A DNA stretch of 6,743 bases from Candidatus Sulfopaludibacter sp. SbA3 (GTDB lineage Bacteria; Acidobacteriota; Terriglobia; 20CM-2-55-15): positions 1 to 6,743 of the forward strand of contig CAMAWS010000183.1 in assembly GCA_945861845.1 (NCBI GenBank), read 5' to 3'. Position 1 is the stretch's first letter. The number at the start of each line of letters is the position of its first letter. The notes beneath the pieces are model-generated. The model had not been told where the DNA came from, did no database searches, and saw nothing but the letters and a program-made list of their open reading frames with translations. Of the stretch, positions 1-5,612 are shown one piece after another. A program made the translations under genes and the position numbers.

Positions 1-527
1 TTTCAGTGTCGATTGGCCAGGGAGCTGTCAGTGTCACGCCTTTGCAGGCAGCATGGGCGGCAGGTGGCCTTGGGATGGGTGGCCGGCTCATCCAGCCGCA
101 TCTGGTCAGACCGGAACTGCTGGACAAATATGGAATGGCGCGCCAGTTGAAAACAGAGGAATATCCATTGCATCAGTCAACGGTAGACGCCATTGGTCGC
201 GCAATGTGGGGTGTTGTGAACGAAGCAGGCACCGGAACGAAAGCCCGGGTCAAGGGATTCGATGTTGCGGGAAAGACTGGAACAGCACAAGTGGTCGGCA
301 AGCAGTCGTACGGCAAGAGTGAAGAATTCGCCGATCACGCCTGGTTTGTCGGGTTTGCTCCGTATCGCAATCCTGAGATTGTCGTCGGTGTTTTCATGGA
401 AAACGGCGGGCATGGCGGCACCGCTTCCGCCCCTGTCGCTCAAGCCATCATGGAAACCTATTACAAGAAGAAGATGGGCCAGTCTGGTGAGAGCCTGATT
501 ACTAATCTCACGAGCCTGAAACCGTGA
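1..527 (+). CDS. mrdA: Penicillin-binding protein 2, C-terminal part (5' end outside window)
   Basis: PBP2 is the class B peptidoglycan DD-transpeptidase of the elongasome. It sits in the inner membrane, cross-links new glycan strands made by RodA, and is a beta-lactam target. Only about the last 175 residues are visible; the frame is open at the window edge (codons begin at base 3), so the GTG at 6 is an internal valine, not a start. The piece begins with the family motif SIGQGAVSVTPLQ. The third active-site motif KTGTAQ has its lysine codon at 273-275, and the conserved HAWFVGFAPY and ENGGHGG strands follow. The serine nucleophile (SxxK) and the SxN motif lie upstream and cannot be checked. 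The C-terminal tail after ENGG is short, as in other PBP2 proteins. The TGA stop overlaps the rodA GTG start. FtsI is the main alternative family, but direct coupling to a RodA-type SEDS gene favours PBP2. Confidence 0.93.
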   Translation, partial: SVSIGQGAVSVTPLQAAWAAGGLGMGGRLIQPHLVRPELLDKYGMARQLKTEEYPLHQSTVDAIGRAMWGVVNEAGTGTKARVKGFDVAGKTGTAQVVGKQSYGKSEEFADHAWFVGFAPYRNPEIVVGVFMENGGHGGTASAPVAQAIMETYYKKKMGQSGESLITNLTSLKP

Positions 528-1627
528 TCGAGTCCCTCCGTTCTCAAAGATTTTGGAAGGATTTTGATTGGCCTCTTTTCGCCGCGGCGTTTCTGCTTTC
601 GATTATCAGCATCACCGAGATATACAGTTCAACCCTCACTCTTCAATCAGAGAATTATTTTCTCAGGCAAATGGCGTGGGTTGGAGTAGGTGTGGTCTGT
701 CTGTTTATCGTCGCGGCTCTGGATTACCACGCCATTTGCGAGCACATTCCGTGGTTGTACCTCATGGCGGTGCTTGTCTTGTTATATACGCTGGTATTTG
801 GAACTACAGTGGCCGGATCGCAGAGCTGGATAGCCTTCGGTCCGGCACGCTTTCAGCCATCTGAATTCGTGAAGATGGTTGTCGTGCTTGCGCTTGCCCG
901 ATATTTTTCGGATTTGCGAAGCAATCGGTACATGAATTTCGCACAGATTGTAAAGGCCGGGATCATTTGCGGAGTGCCGACCCTGCTGGTCGCCCTGCAG
1001 CCAGATCTTGGCACCGCCTTGACGTATGTTCCAGCCTTGGTCGTAGGTCTTTTTATTCGGGGCGTACGGCCCGCAGCTGTGGTTAGCCTGATTCTGATTT
1101 TCGTGCTGGTTCTGCCCGTTGCCTGGTTCTTTCTAAAGGATTACCAAAAAGATCGCATTCTGACCTTTGCGCATCCGGAGAGAGACCCTTTGGGCAGGGG
1201 GTATCACGTTATCCAATCGAAGATAGCGATCGGTTCTGGAGGTCTGCTTGGAAAAGGACTTTTTAAAGGCAGCCAGAATCAACTTGGCTTCCTGCCGGAG
1301 CGCCATACGGATTTTATTTTTTCCGTGGTCGGTGAGGAGCTTGGATTTCTCGGTGTAATCGTCTCGCTCGGTCTGCTGGTGTTCATTGTCTTTCGATTGA
1401 TAGACAATGCACGGACTGCCCGCGACAATCTCGGTCTGTTTATTGCCATGGGGATGGTTGGGATCTACTTCTTCCATATTGTTGTAAACGTGGGTATGGT
1501 CATTGGTTTCATGCCAATTACAGGCATACCGCTGCCGTTCCTGAGCTATGGTGGATCCTCCGTTCTGACGGCTTTTGTCGCCCTTGGTTTGGTGATTAGT
1601 GTCAGACGCTGCCGTTACGTAAATTAA
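524..1627 (+). CDS. rodA: Rod shape-determining protein RodA (SEDS peptidoglycan glycosyltransferase)
   Basis: RodA polymerises lipid II into glycan strands in the inner membrane and works as a complex with PBP2. The 367-residue length is close to E. coli RodA (370). About ten hydrophobic segments are visible, for example near residues 14-34, 47-67, 75-96, 142-159, 184-205, 267-290, 305-325 and 342-362. SEDS signatures are present: FQPSEFVK at 110-117, QPDLGTA at 159-165, FLPERHTDFIF at 256-266 and GIPLPFLSYGGSS at 334-346. Asp263 in the ERHTDF loop matches the conserved acidic residue shown to be essential in RodA enzymes. The start is GTG at 524, overlapping the mrdA stop by four bases (GTGA). 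No good Shine-Dalgarno is seen (only a GAG at 512-514), so translation probably depends on ribosomes finishing mrdA. FtsW is the paralogue to exclude; pairing with PBP2 and the sequence style favour RodA. Confidence 0.96.
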   Translation: MIESLRSQRFWKDFDWPLFAAAFLLSIISITEIYSSTLTLQSENYFLRQMAWVGVGVVCLFIVAALDYHAICEHIPWLYLMAVLVLLYTLVFGTTVAGSQSWIAFGPARFQPSEFVKMVVVLALARYFSDLRSNRYMNFAQIVKAGIICGVPTLLVALQPDLGTALTYVPALVVGLFIRGVRPAAVVSLILIFVLVLPVAWFFLKDYQKDRILTFAHPERDPLGRGYHVIQSKIAIGSGGLLGKGLFKGSQNQLGFLPERHTDFIFSVVGEELGFLGVIVSLGLLVFIVFRLIDNARTARDNLGLFIAMGMVGIYFFHIVVNVGMVIGFMPITGIPLPFLSYGGSSVLTAFVALGLVISVRRCRYVN

Positions 1628-1635
1628 CGGGGGCG

Positions 1636-1644
1636 TGCTATATT
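1636..1644 (+). promoter_or_regulatory. Candidate extended -10 promoter for the rng unit
   Basis: TGC-TATATT at 1636-1644 matches the extended -10 pattern (TGn followed by a 5/6 match to TATAAT). It lies just after the rodA stop. The best -35 position, TTACGT at 1615-1620 with an 18-base spacer, is poor (2/6), which is tolerated when an extended -10 is present. The expected transcription start would be near 1651, giving a leader of about 185 bases before the rng ATG. This is pattern matching only, and read-through from mrdA-rodA may also transcribe rng. Confidence 0.4.
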
Positions 1645-1651
1645 TTGATTC

Positions 1652-1667
1652 AGGCGCAATAGCGTCT
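1652..1667 (+). promoter_or_regulatory. Short stem-loop at predicted 5' end of rng leader
   Basis: AGGCGC pairs with GCGTCT around an AATA loop (six pairs, one of them G-U). If transcription starts near 1651, this hairpin sits at the very 5' end of the mRNA. A paired 5' end usually slows attack by 5'-end-sensing RNases, including members of the family encoded just downstream. The stem is visible in the sequence; the role is inference. Confidence 0.35.
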
Positions 1668-1680
1668 ACAGATTATTAGA

Positions 1681-1741
1681 CAACGAAAAAGTTTTGCCCG
1701 TTGCGCTGTGGCGCAGAGTTGAGCATTGCTCCTCCCGGGCA
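1681..1741 (+). promoter_or_regulatory. Branched RNA structure candidate in rng leader, with a competing stem
   Basis: TGCCCG (1695-1700) pairs perfectly with CGGGCA (1736-1741) and encloses two smaller hairpins: TGCGC-TGTG-GCGCA at 1702-1715 and GAGC-ATT-GCTC at 1721-1731. Together they would form a three-way junction ending two bases before an AGGAG at 1743-1747. CAACG (1681-1685) can instead pair with CGTTG (1699-1703), which breaks both the closing stem and the first inner hairpin, so the two folds exclude each other. I do not recognise a known riboswitch class here. There is no T-run after it, so it is not an intrinsic terminator. A structured leader would fit self-control of an RNase E/G gene, as known for E. 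coli rne, but chance pairing cannot be excluded. Confidence 0.35.
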
Positions 1742-1832
1742 CAGGAGTTCCCATGACAATACGCGACCTTTGCATCAGAGCGGGGTGTCTCGGTGTGTCC
1801 CTGTGCGTCCGCAGCGACGGTTACAGGAGTTC
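1741..1832 (+). repeat. Direct repeat of ACAGGAGTTC (two ribosome binding sites)
   Basis: ACAGGAGTTC occurs at 1741-1750 and again at 1823-1832. Each copy is followed after two bases by an ATG (1753 and 1835). The second copy is the ribosome binding site of rng. The first precedes the possible small upstream ORF. It could be a duplicated initiation region or simply two good Shine-Dalgarno sites that happen to agree over ten bases. Confidence 0.6.
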
Positions 1833-1893
1833 AGATGCACAAAGAGTTGATCATTTCCACGACTCCACAGGAGACGAAGCTTGCCATTCTTGA
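1753..1893 (+). CDS. Possible small upstream ORF overlapping the rng start (46 aa)
   Basis: An ATG at 1753 is preceded by AGGAG at 1743-1747 with five bases between, an excellent ribosome binding site. The frame runs 46 codons to TGA at 1891-1893 and overlaps the first 59 bases of rng in a different frame. The predicted peptide starts MTIRDLCIRAGCLGVSLCV; it has four cysteines, no recognisable domain and no clear signal peptide or membrane segment. The ten bases ACAGGAGTTC upstream of this ATG recur exactly at 1823-1832 upstream of the rng ATG, with the same two-base distance to the start codon. If translated, it would carry ribosomes through the hairpin that covers the rng binding site. It may equally be a chance ORF: the second half merely shadows rng, and no homologue is known to me. 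Confidence 0.27.
   Translation: MTIRDLCIRAGCLGVSLCVRSDGYRSSDAQRVDHFHDSTGDEACHS
1800..1829 (+). promoter_or_regulatory. rng ribosome binding site with overlapping hairpin
   Basis: AGGAG at 1825-1829 lies five bases before the ATG at 1835 and decides that start over the in-frame GTG at 1793, which has no Shine-Dalgarno. CCTGT (1800-1804) can pair with ACAGG (1823-1827), stacked with CGTC/GACG (1806-1809 and 1816-1819), making a nine-pair interrupted hairpin that hides three of the five Shine-Dalgarno bases. The binding site itself is well supported; the control by the hairpin is inference. Confidence 0.6.
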
Positions 1894-4132
1894 GGACGAA
1901 GATCTCGTTGAATTCTATATCGAGAGACATCGCTCTCAGGGGATAGTCGGGAACATCTACAAGGGGAGAGTGACGAAGGTGCTGCCCGGGATGCAGTCGG
2001 CCTTTGTCGACATCGGCCTGGATCGCGATGCATTCCTTTACGTTTCGGATTTTTTCGAAGATACCGAGGAATACGACAAGATCGTCTCAACGGTAGAAGA
2101 TGAAGTAGCGAGCTTGCAGGAGGGCCCTCGCCCACAAATAGCTGCACCACCGCCAGTTGACCGCGTTGAGCGTGCCGAACGGCCTGAAAGGGTCGACAAA
2201 GTCGAGAGAGTCGACAAGGTCGAAACAGTCGAGAAGGCTCAACAGCCCGAGAAATTTGACAGGCCGGAAAGACCGGCACCGCCCAAGCCTGAGCCAATTG
2301 CGATCATACCGATTTCCGCGCTGGAGGGCGAAACCGTCCGGCCGATCACCAGTAGCGCGAGGCCCGTCGAGGATCGAGAGGGATTCGACAATCGTGGCCC
2401 CCGGCGTCCGAATCGAGAACGGGACCGTGACCGCGATCGCCGCGGCAAGAAACCCAAGATTCCTTCGTTCGAAAATAAGACGTACGAAAGCAGGCAGGAG
2501 GAAAGACCGGTTACCGGTCTTGCGGTGCTCCCTGGCGAATCGCTATCCAAGTACGTTCCAAGGCCTGGTGCAGAGCGAAAACCGGTACCGTCCGGCATCG
2601 AAGGCGCGGAAGAAAAGCAGGAACGCGCAGTTGAGGCAGCCGCGGAGCAACCAGTTACCACTGTCGATGCCGGCCACGCCCGGACAGTTCCTTCTGATAG
2701 GAACGAAGGCAGCACGGCGTCTACGACTGCTGTAAAGGCAAGTGAGACAGACGCTCCCCCGGAAGCGTCTGGTGGCGAGCCTGAATCCGATGGGACCGCG
2801 CGTATAAGCGAACGCTCAGACAGGTACCAGTTCGCTAATCGACCTGCCAGGGGCCGGCAGCGCAGACGTAGCGGTCCGCCGCCACAAAAAGCCGAAGAAC
2901 CACGCGGTAACGGACATTCACCAAAGGCCGTCCCGATGATTTCTGAGCTGTTGCGCGAAGGACAGGAAATTCTGGTCCAGGTTTCAAAGGAGCCGCTGGG
3001 CAAGAAGGGTGCCAGAATCACGTCCCATATCGCGCTTCCCGGACGCTACCTCGTGTATATGCCAACCGTCGATCATGTCGGAGTGTCCCGGAAGATTTCG
3101 TCTGATGAGGAACGCAGTCGTTTGAGGAAGATTATCCAGGAAAACAAGGACGGGCTTCCAGGCGGTTTCATTGTCCGTACGGCCGCCGATGGTCGCGGTG
3201 AGGACGAATTCGTGCAGGACATCCGATTCCTCGGTAACCTTTGGGCAGACATCAAATCAAAAACGGAGAAGAAGTCTGCTCCGGCCATGATTCATCGCGA
3301 TCTGAATCTTGTGCAGCGCATGTTGCGTGATCAGCTTTCAGCTGATCACAGGGCGATTCGCCTCGATAACGAGCAGGAGTTCGCAAGAGTATTGGACTTC
3401 GTGAACAAGTTTCAGCCCGCATTGGTCAATCGCATCAAGCTGCATTTGAAAGACACGCCGATATTCGAAGAATACGGATTGAACGTTGAGATCGACAAGG
3501 CCCTCAAACCAAAGGTGTGGTTGAAGTCTGGAGGCTATATTGTTATCAACCAGACGGAGGCTCTAGTCGCAATCGACGTCAACACCGGCAAGTTTGTCGG
3601 GAAGTCCAATCGACTCGAAGACACCATTGTCAAAACGAATATCGACGCCGTGCGCGAAATTGTGCGCCAGATCCGGTTGCGAAATCTTGGCGGCATTATC
3701 GTTGTCGACTTCATCGATATGGAGGAGAAGAAGAATCGGCAGCGTGTGATGGCTGCTCTCGAGGAGGCGCTCGCAGCGGATCGTTCGCCATCGAAGATCC
3801 TTCAGTTCAACGATTTCGGTCTCGTAGCGATTACGCGTAAGCGCACTCAGCCGTCCCTGGAACGCATTCTGTGTATGCCGTGCTCGCATTGTGGCGGAGC
3901 GGGTTGGTCAAAGTCTGCAGAGACCATTTGCTACGACGTTCAGCAGGAGATTAAGAAAATGGCGCACCTGCTGGAGGGCAAGGAAATCACCGTGCGTGTA
4001 AATCCAGAGGTTGCCAAGGTACTGAAGAGCGGGGAATACATATCTCTTCACGAGCTGGAAGATTGGACGAAAAGAGACATCATTGTGAAGTCGGATCCTC
4101 TCCTCCATGAAGAGCATTTTGATATCTTCTAG
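1835..4132 (+). CDS. rng: Ribonuclease E/G family endoribonuclease with large S1-domain insertion
   Basis: This is a single-strand-specific endoribonuclease for rRNA maturation and mRNA decay, 765 residues from the ATG at 1835. The start is typical of the family, and the S1 domain opens at 36-72 with Phe57 and Phe67 matching the RNA-binding phenylalanines of RNase E. It then breaks off for about 270 extra residues (roughly 90-365) rich in Glu, Arg, Pro and Asp, and resumes at ISELLREGQEILVQV (369-383) and PLGKKGARIT. Arg448-Thr449 (GGFIVRTA) match the 5'-phosphate sensor. Asp581 (VAIDVNTG) and Asp625 (VVDFIDM) match the catalytic Mg-binding pair. Cys683 and Cys686 (CSHCGGAG) match the zinc-link. 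The protein ends shortly after, with an RNase G-like tail (HEEHFDIF), so it lacks the long C-terminal scaffold of RNase E. Family and activity are firm; the G label versus E is by architecture. Placement after mrdA-rodA is a common arrangement. Confidence 0.95.
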   Translation: MHKELIISTTPQETKLAILEDEDLVEFYIERHRSQGIVGNIYKGRVTKVLPGMQSAFVDIGLDRDAFLYVSDFFEDTEEYDKIVSTVEDEVASLQEGPRPQIAAPPPVDRVERAERPERVDKVERVDKVETVEKAQQPEKFDRPERPAPPKPEPIAIIPISALEGETVRPITSSARPVEDREGFDNRGPRRPNRERDRDRDRRGKKPKIPSFENKTYESRQEERPVTGLAVLPGESLSKYVPRPGAERKPVPSGIEGAEEKQERAVEAAAEQPVTTVDAGHARTVPSDRNEGSTASTTAVKASETDAPPEASGGEPESDGTARISERSDRYQFANRPARGRQRRRSGPPPQKAEEPRGNGHSPKAVPMISELLREGQEILVQVSKEPLGKKGARITSHIALPGRYLVYMPTVDHVGVSRKISSDEERSRLRKIIQENKDGLPGGFIVRTAADGRGEDEFVQDIRFLGNLWADIKSKTEKKSAPAMIHRDLNLVQRMLRDQLSADHRAIRLDNEQEFARVLDFVNKFQPALVNRIKLHLKDTPIFEEYGLNVEIDKALKPKVWLKSGGYIVINQTEALVAIDVNTGKFVGKSNRLEDTIVKTNIDAVREIVRQIRLRNLGGIIVVDFIDMEEKKNRQRVMAALEEALAADRSPSKILQFNDFGLVAITRKRTQPSLERILCMPCSHCGGAGWSKSAETICYDVQQEIKKMAHLLEGKEITVRVNPEVAKVLKSGEYISLHELEDWTKRDIIVKSDPLLHEEHFDIF
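2156..2236 (+). repeat. Nine tandem 9-bp units inside rng encoding a charged tripeptide repeat
   Basis: Nine consecutive 9-base units encode residues 108-134 of the RNase as a tripeptide pattern: V, A or P, then D or E, then K, R or T. The last five units (2192-2236) all begin GTCGA and are close to identical (for example GTCGACAAA, GTCGAGAGA, GTCGACAAG), indicating recent expansion by slippage or unequal exchange. The period keeps the reading frame, so copy number can vary without harm. The encoded stretch alternates acidic and basic residues and probably forms an extended charged or helical linker. Confidence 0.8.
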
Positions 4133-4155
4133 GGCTTTCGGCAGAAAGGCGCACC

Positions 4156-5562
4156 GTGACCGAACAAGCACCCTATGACGTGGCGATTATTGGCACCGGG
4201 CCAGGTGGTTATGTTGCGGCCATTCGCGCGGGACAGCTGGGACTGAAGACCGCGGTCATTGAGAAAGACTCGCGGTTCGGCGGAACCTGCCTGCTGCGTG
4301 GCTGCATTCCAACAAAGGCGCTGCTCCACGACGCCCACCTCTACCAGGAAGTGAGGAAGGCCGCTCGAAGCGGGCTCTTCAGGATGGGCGAGATCAGCGT
4401 TGATTTCCGGAAGGTTCAGGAACGAAAGACTAACGTTGTCGACCGTCTTTCCAAGAGCGTCGATTTTCTCCTTCGAAAGAACAAGGTCACCGTCTTCAGG
4501 GGTACGGGAACGGTGGTGGCCCCCAACAGAGTCGAAGTCAGAAACGACGGCGCGTTGAATGAGGTGATTTCCCACCACATTATTATCGCCACCGGCTCTG
4601 AGGCAAAATCGCTGCCGGGATATGACGTTGATGAAAGAAACATCCTCAGCAACGTCGGGGCACTGGACCTCGCGGCCATTCCCAAGTCGATTGTGATTGT
4701 TGGCGCGGGAGCAGTAGGAGTCGAGTTCGCCTCGATCTATAACGGCTTCGGAACCAAAGTTACGCTGATCGAGGCTCTAGAAGGCATTCTTCCCATCGAA
4801 GACGAAGAAATCGGCAAGGAACTGAAACGCGTTTTTACCAAGCGCGGCATCGACGTATACATCAAGGCAAGACTGGAAGGCGCGTCTTCAAAAGACAACA
4901 ACGTCGAGGTTACTTTTCAGACCGAAAAGGGCGAAGTGCGGAAGGTGACCGCAGAGAAGCTGCTGATGGCCACCGGACGCGCGCCGAACACTGCGAATAT
5001 CGGTCTGGAGGGGATCGGCGTTGCAACCGATCGCGGTTTTATCCGAGTCAATGAATTCATGGAAACGAACGTCAATGGTGTACTGGCCGTCGGTGATGTC
5101 ACGCCTTCGCCTTTGTTTGCGCACGTCGCTTCACAAGAGGGAATCGTTGCCATTGAGAGAATTGCGGGCAGGAATCCAACTCCGATCAGCTACGGACTGG
5201 TTCCATCCTGCGTATACTCTGATCCCCAGGTCGGGAGCGTGGGATTGACCGAGACCCGTGCAATTCAGGCCGGCCATAAAGTGAGAGTAGGCAAGTTCCC
5301 TTTTACTGCTGTCAGCAAGGCTCGAATTGAAGATGCCACGGACGGGTTTGTCAAGGTCGTCGCCGATGCAAAATATGGCGAGATTCTTGGCGTGCACATG
5401 ATCGGCGCGAGTGTTACCGAACTGATTGCAGAAGCGACGGCTTCAATGGGGCTGGAGGCTACCGTCGACGATCTTATCCACACGATCCACGCGCATCCTA
5501 CGCTGGCTGAAGGCATTCACGAAGCCATGGAAAACGTGTTCGGAGCAGCAATTCATATGTAG
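4156..5562 (+). CDS. lpdA: Dihydrolipoyl dehydrogenase (E3)
   Basis: This FAD flavoprotein reoxidises dihydrolipoyl groups with NAD+ as the E3 subunit of pyruvate and 2-oxoglutarate dehydrogenase and the glycine cleavage system (L-protein), in the cytoplasm. The 468-residue length is normal. The FAD-binding GTGPGG is at 13-18. The redox disulfide is Cys45-Cys50 in GGTCLLRGCIPTK; the residues between the cysteines (LLRG) differ from the common LNVG, but both cysteines are kept. NAD-binding GAGAVGVE is at 183-190, the second FAD contact AVGDV at 311-315, and the catalytic His447-Glu452 dyad lies in HAHPTLAE near the C-terminus. The start is GTG at 4156 with AGAAAGG at 4143-4149 six bases before it. 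It lies 23 bases after rng and 50 before lipA, so co-transcription is likely. No E1 or E2 gene is in view, so its partner complex is unknown. Mercuric or glutathione reductase is unlikely given the C-terminal motif. Confidence 0.95.
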   Translation: MTEQAPYDVAIIGTGPGGYVAAIRAGQLGLKTAVIEKDSRFGGTCLLRGCIPTKALLHDAHLYQEVRKAARSGLFRMGEISVDFRKVQERKTNVVDRLSKSVDFLLRKNKVTVFRGTGTVVAPNRVEVRNDGALNEVISHHIIIATGSEAKSLPGYDVDERNILSNVGALDLAAIPKSIVIVGAGAVGVEFASIYNGFGTKVTLIEALEGILPIEDEEIGKELKRVFTKRGIDVYIKARLEGASSKDNNVEVTFQTEKGEVRKVTAEKLLMATGRAPNTANIGLEGIGVATDRGFIRVNEFMETNVNGVLAVGDVTPSPLFAHVASQEGIVAIERIAGRNPTPISYGLVPSCVYSDPQVGSVGLTETRAIQAGHKVRVGKFPFTAVSKARIEDATDGFVKVVADAKYGEILGVHMIGASVTELIAEATASMGLEATVDDLIHTIHAHPTLAEGIHEAMENVFGAAIHM

Positions 5563-5568
5563 CCGGGC

Positions 5569-5600
5569 CCTCTCGTGCGAGGGGCGGAACATCCTCCGCC
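5569..5600 (+). repeat. Two overlapping inverted repeats between lpdA and lipA
   Basis: CCTCTC (5569-5574) pairs with GAGGGG (5579-5584) around a GTGC loop, with one G-U pair. GGCGGA (5583-5588) pairs perfectly with TCCGCC (5595-5600) around a six-base loop. They share two bases, so one is slightly frayed if both form. No T-run follows, so this is not a standard intrinsic terminator. It could protect the 3' end of lpdA mRNA or modulate lipA expression; lipA has only a weak GGA (5608-5610) right before its ATG. Confidence 0.45.
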
Positions 5601-5612
5601 GCTGAATGGACT

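Noticed and set aside
1311..1322. T-rich run in rodA as a possible terminator
   Set aside because: It encodes the conserved HTDFIFSV segment of RodA and no stable stem precedes it.
1793..1834. GTG at 1793 as the rng start (14 extra residues)
   Set aside because: No Shine-Dalgarno precedes it and the extra residues do not resemble the family N-terminus. The ATG at 1835 has AGGAG at ideal spacing and gives the usual RNase E/G beginning.
2157..2735. Alternative plus-strand frame of 192 codons inside rng
   Set aside because: It lies wholly within the low-complexity insert, has no ribosome binding site that I can see and no recognisable domain. The rng frame stays open through the whole region, so there is no sign of a frameshift.
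2239..3021. Long antisense open frame (260 codons) opposite the RNase insert
   Set aside because: Its translation is Ser/Pro/Arg-rich with no family resemblance. It arises because the repetitive, biased sense codons leave few stops on the other strand. The sense frame has clear RNase E/G homology on both sides.
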